In this document: in pieces, positions 1-6,576 of the stretch | Layout: each line of letters begins with the position of its first letter | Position numbering within the stretch: position 1 is the stretch's first letter | Origin: CAZWDL01 sp964632995 | GTDB taxonomy: Bacteria > Bacteroidota > Bacteroidia > Chitinophagales > Saprospiraceae | NCBI GenBank assembly: GCA_964632995.1 | Contig: CAZWDL010000045.1 | Location: 1-49,983, forward strand | DNA length: 49,983 nt | Reading direction: 5' to 3' | Translations under genes and position numbers: made by a program | Notes under the pieces: generated by a model | What the model was told of the DNA's origin: nothing | Seen by the model: the letters and a program-made list of their open reading frames with translations, nothing else | Database searches by the model: none

Positions 1-1726
1 CGAATTGAGCGCGCTGGACCGCCGCGGCGCCCCTTCCGCCGATATCGGCACGACGATTGCTTCCGCCGCTCCCGGAAGCCGCCGCGATACCCTCACGCTC
101 TTCCTGCCGATGGGTACCGCCGCCGCGCCCACCGACAGTCTGCGCGCCCGCCTGACAGAGCCCGCTGCCGAAGCCGTCCGGGCACGGTTTTCTATTTATT
201 TCCCCAAATCCTGGGAAGCCCGGGAAGCGGAACAGCAGGAGGCTCAGACAGACATTCCCGTGCCGCCCGACCAGTTCGCCGGCCGCGTCGTAGACGCCGA
301 AACCGGCCGGCCCGTCCCCAAGGCTACCGTGAAAATGGAAGAACTGCTGACTATCCAGGGCCGCGCTCCCATAGAAGCGACCGCCGTCACCGACGGGCAG
401 GGCCGCTTCACCTTCCCCAAAGACTACATGGCCCAGACCAGCTGGCGCATCGAGGTGACCAAGGATGGCTACCGCCGCTATTACGAGCCCATTACGGAGG
501 AGTTCCAGTTCCGGGCGCTGCAATCTCTCAACGAGGATCCCGACGCGCCGGTCATCTTGCCGGATATCGCCCTGCAGCCGAGCCGGGGACCGGAGGAAAA
601 CCCGGTGACTATCGAAGGCATCGTCTTCGACGGCTCGGGCAACTACCAGTACCTCGCGGATGTACGGGTGGAAGTGCGCCGCCCGGTAAGCACCAGACAA
701 CGAACCGCTCCCTCTCGCCCCCGCCCTGGCAGTTCCTCTCTCCCCAACACCATCACCGATAGCGACGGCCGCTTCATCCTGGACCTGTACGACTATGACC
801 CCAACCTTGAACTGCATTTCAGCAAGCCGGGCTACCAACCGCAGACGCTCCCCCTGGAAAGCGAGGAGAAAGGCTGGAGCGTGGAGCTGATGCCGGAAGC
901 TGATGATGAGGTTAATGTCCCCATCCCCGAAACCGTCCCCGTCCGCGGCGGGACCTTCACCATGGGCTGTGTGGAAGGACGGGATGATTTGGAGGGTGAC
1001 TGTAGTGACGATGAAAAACCACCCCACGAAGTGCGGCTCGACGACTACCGCATCGGAAAGTACGAGGTGACCAACGAGGAGTTTGCGGCCTTTTTGAATG
1101 ATTACCAAAGCACGACGGTGAAAAGCGGGCCACACGAAGGAGAAAGTATGATTGAAACTGTAAGAGAATGGGGCATCCAGGAAACCGATGCCCAGGAAGG
1201 CCGGCGCTGGGCGCCGGCGGCGGGCTACGAGCGGCATCCGGTCATCTACGTCTCCTGGTACGGGGCAAATGAGTACTGCAACTGGCTGAGCAACGTCACC
1301 GGGGAAAATTACCGCCTGCCGACGGAGGCGGAGTGGGAGTATGCGGCGCGGGGCGGGCAGCCCGGCATCGTAGACAGCTTCCTGTACGCCGGTGGTAATG
1401 AGCTGAGCGATGTGGCCTGGTGGAACGAAAATTCCGGTAGTACTACTCATGAAGTGGGGACGAGAGCGCCTAATCAACTTCAGGTTTACGATATGAGTGG
1501 AAATGTGTGGGAGTGGTGTAGTGACTGGTACGGTGAAGACTATTATCAACAATTTGAAAATAGAGTGGCGGATAATCCGCAAGGCCCTGAGGATGGCAGA
1601 TCCCGTGTTGTTCGCGGGGGCTCTTGGGACGGTATCGATGCCAGGTACTTACGCGCTGCTAATCGGAGCGTCAATTCGCCGGTCTTCAGGCTCAGCTTCA
1701 ACGGTTTTCGTGTGGCCCAGGACTAA
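1..1726 (+). CDS. DGR target protein: FGE-sulfatase/C-type-lectin fold with two Ig-like regulatory domains (5' partial)
   Basis: The reading frame is open to the left window edge, so the N-terminus is missing; residues here are numbered from the TTG at position 5. Residues about 90-190 and 200-298 look like two carboxypeptidase-regulatory-like (transthyretin/Ig type) domains, each with a G-x-V/I-x-D opening and a TDGQGRF or TDSDGRF strand. From about residue 310 to the end runs an FGE-sulfatase (SUMF1/EgtB/PvdO) domain with GGTFTMG, LPTEAEWEYAARGG and MSGNVWEWCSDWY. The last 41 residues are the VR. Thirteen residues differ from the TR translation: 542-545, 548, 555, 556, 558, 560, 561 and 563-565. 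FGE/CLec domains are a typical DGR display scaffold, so a ligand-binding rather than catalytic role is likely. Cellular location cannot be judged because any signal peptide is outside the window. Confidence 0.93.
   Translation, partial: ELSALDRRGAPSADIGTTIASAAPGSRRDTLTLFLPMGTAAAPTDSLRARLTEPAAEAVRARFSIYFPKSWEAREAEQQEAQTDIPVPPDQFAGRVVDAETGRPVPKATVKMEELLTIQGRAPIEATAVTDGQGRFTFPKDYMAQTSWRIEVTKDGYRRYYEPITEEFQFRALQSLNEDPDAPVILPDIALQPSRGPEENPVTIEGIVFDGSGNYQYLADVRVEVRRPVSTRQRTAPSRPRPGSSSLPNTITDSDGRFILDLYDYDPNLELHFSKPGYQPQTLPLESEEKGWSVELMPEADDEVNVPIPETVPVRGGTFTMGCVEGRDDLEGDCSDDEKPPHEVRLDDYRIGKYEVTNEEFAAFLNDYQSTTVKSGPHEGESMIETVREWGIQETDAQEGRRWAPAAGYERHPVIYVSWYGANEYCNWLSNVTGENYRLPTEAEWEYAARGGQPGIVDSFLYAGGNELSDVAWWNENSGSTTHEVGTRAPNQLQVYDMSGNVWEWCSDWYGEDYYQQFENRVADNPQGPEDGRSRVVRGGSWDGIDARYLRAANRSVNSPVFRLSFNGFRVAQD
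1599..1720 (+). repeat. DGR variable repeat (VR)
   Basis: These 122 bp cover the last codons of the target gene up to one codon before its TAA stop. They align to 1827-1948 at a constant offset of 228 bp. All 18 mismatches fall where TR has A: ten A-to-T, seven A-to-G and one A-to-C. The first 29 bp and the last 16 bp are identical to TR, as expected for the anchor regions that flank the mutable core. The GC-rich 3' end (ending GTGTGGCCCAG) is the likely IMH (initiation of mutagenic homing) segment; assigning it as IMH is inference. Confidence 0.96.
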
Positions 1727-1762
1727 CCCTTTTTACTTTAATTCTTTTACTCTTTTTTTCTT

Positions 1763-1781
1763 ACCGGTGCGTAGCACCGGT
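1763..1781 (+). terminator. Hairpin after VR, terminator or DGR cruciform
   Basis: A perfect 8-bp stem (ACCGGTGC / GCACCGGT) with a GTA loop begins 42 bp after the VR ends and is followed by GCAATTTTTTT. It fits an intrinsic terminator for the target gene. In some DGRs a short hairpin just downstream of VR helps homing into the target, so a second role is possible; the distance here is longer than in the Bordetella phage example. Confidence 0.6.
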
Positions 1782-1826
1782 GCAATTTTTTTCGTATTTT
1801 TAGTTATGGATCGGGCGCGAAAATGC

Positions 1827-1948
1827 GATCCCGTGTTGTTCGCGGGGGCTCTTGGAACAATAACAATGCCAGGAACTTACGCGCTGCTAATCGGAACAAC
1901 AATACGCCGGACAACAGGAACAACAACAACGGTTTTCGTGTGGCCCAG
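1827..1948 (+). repeat. DGR template repeat (TR)
   Basis: This non-genic copy of the VR contains 35 adenines, 18 of which are substituted in VR; none of the other 87 positions differs. Read in the VR frame it contains 14 AAY (Asn) codons in clusters, for example four in a row right after the conserved GGSW. AAY codons are the DGR signature: changing the first two bases gives many amino acids but never a stop. It is not likely to be translated as a protein. A TATTTTTA box at 1795-1802 could start the TR RNA, but this is weak. Confidence 0.96.
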
Positions 1949-1957
1949 CACAGTAAG

Positions 1958-1975
1958 ATGCTTTTTTAAAAGCAT
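1958..1975. repeat. Inverted repeat just after TR
   Basis: ATGCTTTT and AAAAGCAT form an 8-bp palindrome with two T in the middle, starting 9 bp after TR. It could be part of the structured spacer RNA that follows TR in DGRs, or a weak terminator. It has no counterpart downstream of VR. Confidence 0.45.
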
Positions 1976-2129
1976 GTGACCAGAATTTCATGGCCGCTCA
2001 TTGCATCCATGAAAGCGTGTCTTGTTTATTGTCCAGCGCCCGGTGCAGTGTCGGGTCCCTTTGGGATCAGGCCGAACATAAAAACCGCCGGGGCGGGGTT
2101 AGTAGCAATCGTCGAACGCTCCGCCCGGT

Positions 2130-2161
2130 GTCGGGCGGCGCCTTCCAGGGCGCCCCCCGAC
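2130..2161. repeat. Strong hairpin, left copy flanking avd-RT
   Basis: GTCGGGCGGCGCC pairs with a GGCGCC-CCCGAC arm to give a stem of 12-13 bp with one C-C mismatch and a very short loop. An almost identical sequence lies at 3647-3678, directly after the RT stop codon. The two copies bracket the avd-RT pair and differ by only a few bases in the loop and at the mismatch. They could be REP-like elements, bidirectional terminators or module borders. Confidence 0.75.
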
Positions 2162-2204
2162 TTTGGGTTAGCGTAGTTTTTGGGAGGGATTGATTATTCC
2201 AATA

Positions 2205-2543
2205 TTACAAGCTTTTCAGCCACCCCCCGGTCATTCGCCCGATTTCCTGTACCCGTTCGATGAATTGACGGTACTGCCGGGAGTGATAATAGCCCAGTTC
2301 GTAACTAAGTCTTAAAAAGTATCGGAGCTTTTCCAGCTTGATGTTGACTTTAGCGAGAATCGGCTTCTTTTCCACACGCGGAACATAGTAAGCCTCGATC
2401 AGCAACTCCAGAATATCCGTGATCAGGTTCTGCATCCGGTCTCCGATGAGAAATTTCTGGTCCCGGGGAAATTTGCCGATGACCGGGATCATCATTTTCA
2501 GAAATTCATAGGCTTTTATCAAAATTGAATCCTGCTTGTCCAT
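2205..2543 (-). CDS. avd: DGR accessory variability determinant (Avd-like four-helix bundle protein)
   Basis: The 112-residue protein matches the Avd/four-helix-bundle family (related to S23 ribosomal intervening-sequence proteins). It has IPVIGKFPRDQKFLIGDRMQ near the N-terminus, an ILELLIEAYY helix, ANxKLEKLRYFLRLSYEL-type third helix (NIKLEKLRYFLRL) and a C-terminal RMTGGWLK. Avd proteins form basic pentamers that bind the DGR reverse transcriptase and TR RNA and are needed for cDNA synthesis. I start it at the ATG at 2543, because MDKQDSILIKAYEFLK is the usual family N-terminus; the frame is open to 2588 but those residues are not typical. It reads opposite to the RT, and its start codon overlaps the RT start in a CATG. 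A TTGTCA/TATAAT-like pair with an 18-bp spacer lies upstream, inside the RT gene. Confidence 0.93.
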   Translation of the reverse strand: MDKQDSILIKAYEFLKMMIPVIGKFPRDQKFLIGDRMQNLITDILELLIEAYYVPRVEKKPILAKVNIKLEKLRYFLRLSYELGYYHSRQYRQFIERVQEIGRMTGGWLKSL

Positions 2544-3645
2544 GAAGCGTTTTAAGCAATTATACGATGACATCTGTGCTTTTGACAACCTTTTACGGGC
2601 CTATTACAAAGCCAGGAAGGGAAAGCGGAATAACGATAACGTCGCTGCCTTCGAAGTCAATCTGGAGTATGAACTATTGCAGTTGGAAAAAGAACTACAA
2701 GAACAAATCTACCAACCCGGTCCCTACCGGACTTTCATGATTTACGATCCTAAGAAACGAATGATCAGCGCCGCACCTTTCCGCGACCGGGTCGTGCACC
2801 ATGCGCTCTGCAACGTGATCGAACCGCTCCTGGATAAGGGTCTGATTTTCGATACCTACGCCAATCGAAAGGGGAAGGGAACGCACGCCGCCATCCGGCG
2901 CTGTCAGGTGTATATCCGGCGGTTCCCATATGCGATGAAAGCGGATATTCGAAAATACTTCCCCTCCATTGATCATACCATTTTAAAGCAACTGATCGAG
3001 CACAAAATCGGCTGCCTGCCTACCCTGGATCTGATTTTTAAGATCATTGACAACTCCAACCGTCAGGAAGCGGTAAATGACTATTTCCCTGAGGATGATT
3101 TGTTCTCCATCGTTAAACGTCGAAAGGGTCTACCTATGGGCAACCTCACCAGCCAGTTTTTTGCCAATTTCTACCTGAACCCCTTCGATCATTTCGTTAA
3201 GGAATCGCTTCGCATACCGGGATATGTCCGTTATGTAGACGACTTCCTTCTTTTCGGCAGGAATAAAGTGGAATTACAAAAGGCCGGCCGGGAGGTAAGG
3301 TTTTTTCTCGCTGAACAGTTGAGACTTTATCTCAATGAGCGCAAGAGTTTTGTAATCCCCACGGCCTCAGGCATCAGCTTTTTAGGTCAACGTATTTTCT
3401 CAACACACCGCTTGTTAAAGAAAGCCAATGTTCGTCGCTTTCGCAGGCGCCTCCACAAGCGTTTGCGAAAGCTGAACGCTAATCAACTTTCCCCTGATAA
3501 GTTTGAAGCACAACTCAACGCCTGGCTGGGCCACGCTCAGCAGGCGGATACCTGGCAGCTGCGTGAAACGGTTTTTAGAGATTTATGGCTTCATCGCGAA
3601 GTCCCGGTAGTGAAGCGAGAGAACGGATCCTGGTGCGTGTTTTGA
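2542..3645 (+). CDS. DGR reverse transcriptase
   Basis: This 367-residue retroelement RT synthesises the mutagenised cDNA from TR RNA. The N-terminus (MKRFKQLYDDICAFDNLLRA, then KARKGKR) is typical of DGR RTs. Motif A has the first catalytic Asp (D135 in KADIRKYF). The family-specific motif LPMGNLTSQ is at 197-205, where group II intron RTs have a QG..SP type motif. The catalytic YVDD is at 231-234, followed by LLF and a short thumb. There is no maturase, HNH or X domain. The length fits the family. The ATG at 2542 is preferred; a TTG at 2536 in the same frame would add two residues. The start overlaps that of avd on the other strand, so its promoter must lie within or beyond avd, possibly shared with TR. 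Confidence 0.96.
   Translation: MKRFKQLYDDICAFDNLLRAYYKARKGKRNNDNVAAFEVNLEYELLQLEKELQEQIYQPGPYRTFMIYDPKKRMISAAPFRDRVVHHALCNVIEPLLDKGLIFDTYANRKGKGTHAAIRRCQVYIRRFPYAMKADIRKYFPSIDHTILKQLIEHKIGCLPTLDLIFKIIDNSNRQEAVNDYFPEDDLFSIVKRRKGLPMGNLTSQFFANFYLNPFDHFVKESLRIPGYVRYVDDFLLFGRNKVELQKAGREVRFFLAEQLRLYLNERKSFVIPTASGISFLGQRIFSTHRLLKKANVRRFRRRLHKRLRKLNANQLSPDKFEAQLNAWLGHAQQADTWQLRETVFRDLWLHREVPVVKRENGSWCVF
2559..2588 (-). promoter_or_regulatory. Possible avd promoter within the RT gene
   Basis: On the minus strand, TTGTCA (2583-2588) and TATAAT followed by TG (2559-2564, box extended to 2557) are spaced by 18 bp and lie 14 bp upstream of the avd ATG. The second box also approximates the Bacteroidota TAnnTTTG element. 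The call is from pattern only. Confidence 0.3.
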
Positions 3646-3646
3646 T

Positions 3647-3678
3647 GTCGGGCGGCGCCTTTGAGGGCGCCTCCCGAC
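3647..3678. repeat. Strong hairpin, right copy flanking avd-RT
   Basis: The element starts one base after the RT stop codon and repeats the hairpin at 2130-2161: identical GTCGGGCGGCGCCTT left arm, AGGGCGCC and CCCGAC right arm, with a C-T instead of a C-C mismatch in the stem. No T-tract follows immediately, so it is not a classic intrinsic terminator, although it may still protect or end the RT transcript. Confidence 0.75.
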
Positions 3679-3997
3679 TGCGCGTCAGGTTTGCTTTTCG
3701 GAAAAAGGAGAATTCTTCGAGTGTTTCCTATTTGCCTATCCGTTTTTGGATGCAGGAGGTTTTTGTTGGTGTGGGGTCAGGAGGAGGTAGGAGCAATGAG
3801 GTGGGCTAAGCGGTTCGTACAGAGAGGAGGCGCCCTGGAATGCGCCGCCTCTCGCACCCTGGCGCCGCCTCTCTTAGCCACCGGTCCCCTGACTTATCAA
3901 AGCCGATGCCGTAGTCGAAGCCCAGGGTGCCGAATAATTGATCAGCCTACCATCATTCTCGTTTGGTCTGTTTGGTAATCCGGCACTAGAATGAAAA
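3679..3997. other. Gene-free stretch with a long inverted repeat
   Basis: No credible gene is seen between the RT hairpin and the 3' end of the glycosyltransferase gene. An imperfect stem of about 14 bp with one mismatch joins 3821-3834 to 3861-3874. The sequence GCGCCGCCTCTC occurs twice (3842-3853 and 3862-3873), so two alternative hairpins can use the same left arm. It sits downstream of both converging transcripts and could act as a terminator region. Confidence 0.45.
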
Positions 3998-5599
3998 TTA
4001 TAGTCCTTTCTTCCGGTACACTCGCACATCTCCCAAAAACGTCTCAAAACTCCCGAACAAGTCCTTGAACAGCACTCGTTCCGGCAGATACTCCTTGGTA
4101 GGGAAGGTCCGGACCAGTTCGTAGTCTTCGTTTTTTCCCGAAAGGAGGTTTTGATAGAACTGACATTCCGACACCGAGCGGCAGTGATATACCTCCTCGC
4201 AGCAGTCGGGCGGATATTGGAAAGGAGTAGTGAAGGATTTCCAGTAGCGGCTGTAGAAGGACTCATGCACGACCAGTAGATCCGCTTCCTCCTGTTCCCT
4301 GAGGCCCGGCGGCATGCCCTCTGCGTAGGCATAGGGACTGTAGTAGATCTCCGCCTGCGGATAATTTTCCGTAAGGAAATTTTTGGCCCGGTAGCGCGGA
4401 TCGAACCAGAAATTGCTTTGCGAAAGCAGCGTCAGCACCAGCGTGTAGAGCACGACGAGCCAGGTGGCGCCCAGCCGCTGCCAGGCCGGCCGTTCGAGGT
4501 TGCCGCGCAGGATGCCCGCCAGGCCGCGCCCGGCGAGTACGGCGACAAAAGGCAGGAAGATGCCCGCCCGCCGGATGAAGGCCGTATCCATGCTCCAGCG
4601 TACGAGGAATTCCAGCAGGATGAAAAATATCCACCAGCGCAGGGCGATGCGGGCGCCGAAGGCCTTGCCGCGCGCCAGCAGGGAAGCCAGGGTGATGAGG
4701 AAAACGATCATGACGAGCGCGCTCGTTCCGCCGGTCACTCCGGCGAAGTAGAGTAGGGGGTTGTACAACAGGTGATTATCCGACTGGATAACGTCGTGGT
4801 TTTCCCGGTAGAGCAGGTCGAAGCCGTGGCGCACCTCCACCCAGCCGAAGTTGAAGAGGGTGAAAATGTAGAAGAACAGGAGGAAGAAAGCCACATAGGT
4901 GCCGGCGTAGCCCACGGCGGTTTTCAGCTTGTATTTGCCGCGCCAGAGGAGGAACAACAGGATGGCGCCGGCGAAAACGGTTGGGATAAAATCGAATTTG
5001 GTGGCGAAAGCTGCCGCCGCAGTGAAGGGAATGGCCAGACTCAGCGCCCAGCCGGGATCGTCGGCGGGTTTGCGGCCCAGGTAGTTGCTGTAGAAAACGA
5101 TCATGAGAAAGACGGCGGCGTAGGTCCAGAAGGAGTAGGCCACCGCCGGAATCGCGTAATGGCTGTTGGTGACGTTGAGGTCGAAGATGGCCAGCAGGAA
5201 AGCGCCGAGCAGCGCCGCCAGCCGGCTGTGAAAGAGGTGCAGCCCGATACGGAAGGTGAGCCAGATGAGTAACAGGGCGTAAAGGGTCGATAAAATACGG
5301 CCGATCGTGATGAGGCCTGCCGCGTCGGGCGTCCAGCCGGTGAGCAGGTGGGCGACGAAGGCGACGGCGCCCATCTGTATGCCGAAGCCCTGAACATTGT
5401 AGATCTTGGAATCGACGTCCCAGTCGGTATACAAATCCTTGTCCCAGTTTTTCATGGCCGAGACGGCGATTTCTACGTGCTGGAACTCATTGGACGGAAA
5501 GATTTCGTACTTTCTTTTTTCATCGGCGGTAAACCAGCCGGGCGCGCGCAGGGCGAGCGCGAGCAGCAGGATGGCGGTGAGTGGGATGTAGGGTCTCAT
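3998..5599 (-). CDS. GT-C type membrane glycosyltransferase (ArnT/PMT-like, GT39 family type)
   Basis: The 533-residue protein has an N-terminal membrane helix followed by a short periplasmic loop with acidic residues (EIFPSNEFQHVEIA, then DWDVDSKIYN). About ten further hydrophobic segments follow, and a soluble C-terminal tail of roughly 130 residues. This layout is characteristic of GT-C glycosyltransferases that use a polyprenyl-phosphate sugar donor on the outer face of the inner membrane. The acceptor cannot be read from the sequence. The gene starts 4 bp after the stop of the upstream methyltransferase, so the two are probably one operon. A role in surface glycan or glycoprotein assembly is inference. 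Confidence 0.75.
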   Translation of the reverse strand: MRPYIPLTAILLLALALRAPGWFTADEKRKYEIFPSNEFQHVEIAVSAMKNWDKDLYTDWDVDSKIYNVQGFGIQMGAVAFVAHLLTGWTPDAAGLITIGRILSTLYALLLIWLTFRIGLHLFHSRLAALLGAFLLAIFDLNVTNSHYAIPAVAYSFWTYAAVFLMIVFYSNYLGRKPADDPGWALSLAIPFTAAAAFATKFDFIPTVFAGAILLFLLWRGKYKLKTAVGYAGTYVAFFLLFFYIFTLFNFGWVEVRHGFDLLYRENHDVIQSDNHLLYNPLLYFAGVTGGTSALVMIVFLITLASLLARGKAFGARIALRWWIFFILLEFLVRWSMDTAFIRRAGIFLPFVAVLAGRGLAGILRGNLERPAWQRLGATWLVVLYTLVLTLLSQSNFWFDPRYRAKNFLTENYPQAEIYYSPYAYAEGMPPGLREQEEADLLVVHESFYSRYWKSFTTPFQYPPDCCEEVYHCRSVSECQFYQNLLSGKNEDYELVRTFPTKEYLPERVLFKDLFGSFETFLGDVRVYRKKGL

Positions 5600-5603
5600 T
5601 GGT

Positions 5604-6518
5604 TCATGCTTTTTGAATGTTTATCATCAGTCGGGTAGGGTAGGGGTATAGTTGATTGGCCAGCCGGTCGATGTCCCGCCAGTTGGTAAAGGGCAAATAC
5701 CGGAGCAGGATATGGGTTCGCAGGCGGGCCAGCGCTTTATTGCTGAAGGTACGCAATTCGACTGAACGGGCAGCTCCTCCGTCCACCATTTTGCGTAGGT
5801 TGTTTTCGTCGAAAACGTGCAAGTGAGCGTGTAGGGGCGTCGGACGATTGCAGTGCACGCAGAGGGAGAACTGCTGTGTTTCCCGGTAAGGAGTGGTAAT
5901 GACCAAGGCGCCGCCCGGCCGCAGCACGCGAAGCAGCTGCCGGATAAAGAGCCCCGGATCCGGTACGTGCTCGATGACCTCGGAAGCGATGACGGCATCA
6001 AAGGTGTCCGGTGCGAAAGGCAGCGTATACACATCGGCAACCAGACCGTAATGATTGGGAAATGGCAATTGCTGTACGGCCCGGACCGGATTGGTTTTGG
6101 AAACATCCATAGAACAAACTTCCACCGGCTGCGGACAGTAGTGACGTGCTACCCAGGCCTTGCCGCAGCCCACATCGAGGATGCGGTCCACCCCTTCCGG
6201 TACCGCTTCGATGATAGTCTCGTGCAGGCGCCGCTCCTCGTGGCGCACGGCTCCGCCGGCCGGTTCTTCAAAGTAGTCGAAGGCTTCCGCGTCGGTTTGG
6301 TAGTGGGCAATGTAGTAAAAGTCGGATCCGTAGCGACGGTGAAGCGGTGTATTCATCACTTTCTCAGTGGCGCCTTCCGGCAAAAGCAGGGGAACGCCGG
6401 CTTCCGTCACATACGCATACTCGCCTCCGGGGGTGAGCAGGGTCTGTCTGCCGGGGTCGTATTGGAGGGGTGCTCCGTTGTCGGGGCTGATCAGCCAATT
6501 AAGGAAGTCCGGTTTCAT
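5604..6518 (-). CDS. SAM-dependent methyltransferase with N-terminal Trm112-like segment
   Basis: The 304-residue protein begins MKPDFLNWLISPDNGAPL, resembling a Trm112-type leader that has lost its zinc cysteines. It continues to a class I methyltransferase fold: motif I is ILDVGCGKAW, the acidic second strand is VCSMDVSKTN, then LPFAPDTFDAVIASEVIEHV and LLRVLRPGGALVITTPY. These are the hallmarks of the methyltransf_11 group. The substrate is unknown. The upstream codons to 6545 are open, but the ATG at 6518 gives the best start. It shares a divergent intergenic region with the S9 peptidase gene and is followed at 4 bp by the glycosyltransferase, suggesting modification of a lipid-linked or surface sugar. 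Confidence 0.82.
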   Translation of the reverse strand: MKPDFLNWLISPDNGAPLQYDPGRQTLLTPGGEYAYVTEAGVPLLLPEGATEKVMNTPLHRRYGSDFYYIAHYQTDAEAFDYFEEPAGGAVRHEERRLHETIIEAVPEGVDRILDVGCGKAWVARHYCPQPVEVCSMDVSKTNPVRAVQQLPFPNHYGLVADVYTLPFAPDTFDAVIASEVIEHVPDPGLFIRQLLRVLRPGGALVITTPYRETQQFSLCVHCNRPTPLHAHLHVFDENNLRKMVDGGAARSVELRTFSNKALARLRTHILLRYLPFTNWRDIDRLANQLYPYPTRLMINIQKA

Positions 6519-6576
6519 GCTCCAAATTTGGGAAAGAATTTGCAAAAAAGCATATATTCATCATAAAACCCACCGC

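Larger units (their letters stand above)
1949..2204 (+). other. DGR spacer between TR and avd/RT, no gene
   Basis: These 256 bp hold no convincing gene; the short open frames here lack homology and are shadows. The stretch is GC-rich and rich in inverted repeats: 1958-1975, an alternative pair CCGCCCG/CGGGCGG at 2121-2127 and 2132-2138, and the large hairpin 2130-2161. In studied DGRs the sequence downstream of TR is transcribed with it and forms a structured RNA that engages the RT-Avd complex and primes cDNA synthesis. A similar role here is inference. Confidence 0.5.
1599..3645 (+). mobile_element. Diversity-generating retroelement (VR, TR, avd, RT)
   Basis: A complete DGR cassette is visible: the variable repeat at the 3' end of a C-type-lectin-fold target gene, a template repeat 228 bp downstream in the same orientation, an Avd-like accessory gene on the opposite strand, and a DGR-type reverse transcriptase. 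VR and TR are both 122 bp, align without gaps and differ at 18 positions, all of them adenines in TR. In known DGRs, TR RNA is reverse-transcribed with random misincorporation opposite adenines, and the cDNA replaces VR in the target gene (mutagenic homing). The order target-VR, TR, avd, RT is familiar. The antisense orientation of avd is not the common arrangement. The outer limits beyond the core are unknown; hairpin repeats sit at 2130-2161 and 3647-3678. Confidence 0.96.

Noticed and set aside
1497..2193. Small protein genes covering the TR and spacer
   Set aside because: The open frames there overlap the target 3' end and TR in another frame, show no recognisable protein features and are best explained by the repeat.
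2542..3645. RT as part of a group II intron or retron
   Set aside because: The RT has the DGR-specific GNLTSQ motif, lacks maturase or HNH domains, and sits beside a TR/VR pair and an avd gene.
3585..3978. Two small plus-strand genes after the RT
   Set aside because: They run through the hairpin repeats, have no domain or plausible start, and overlap the RT end.
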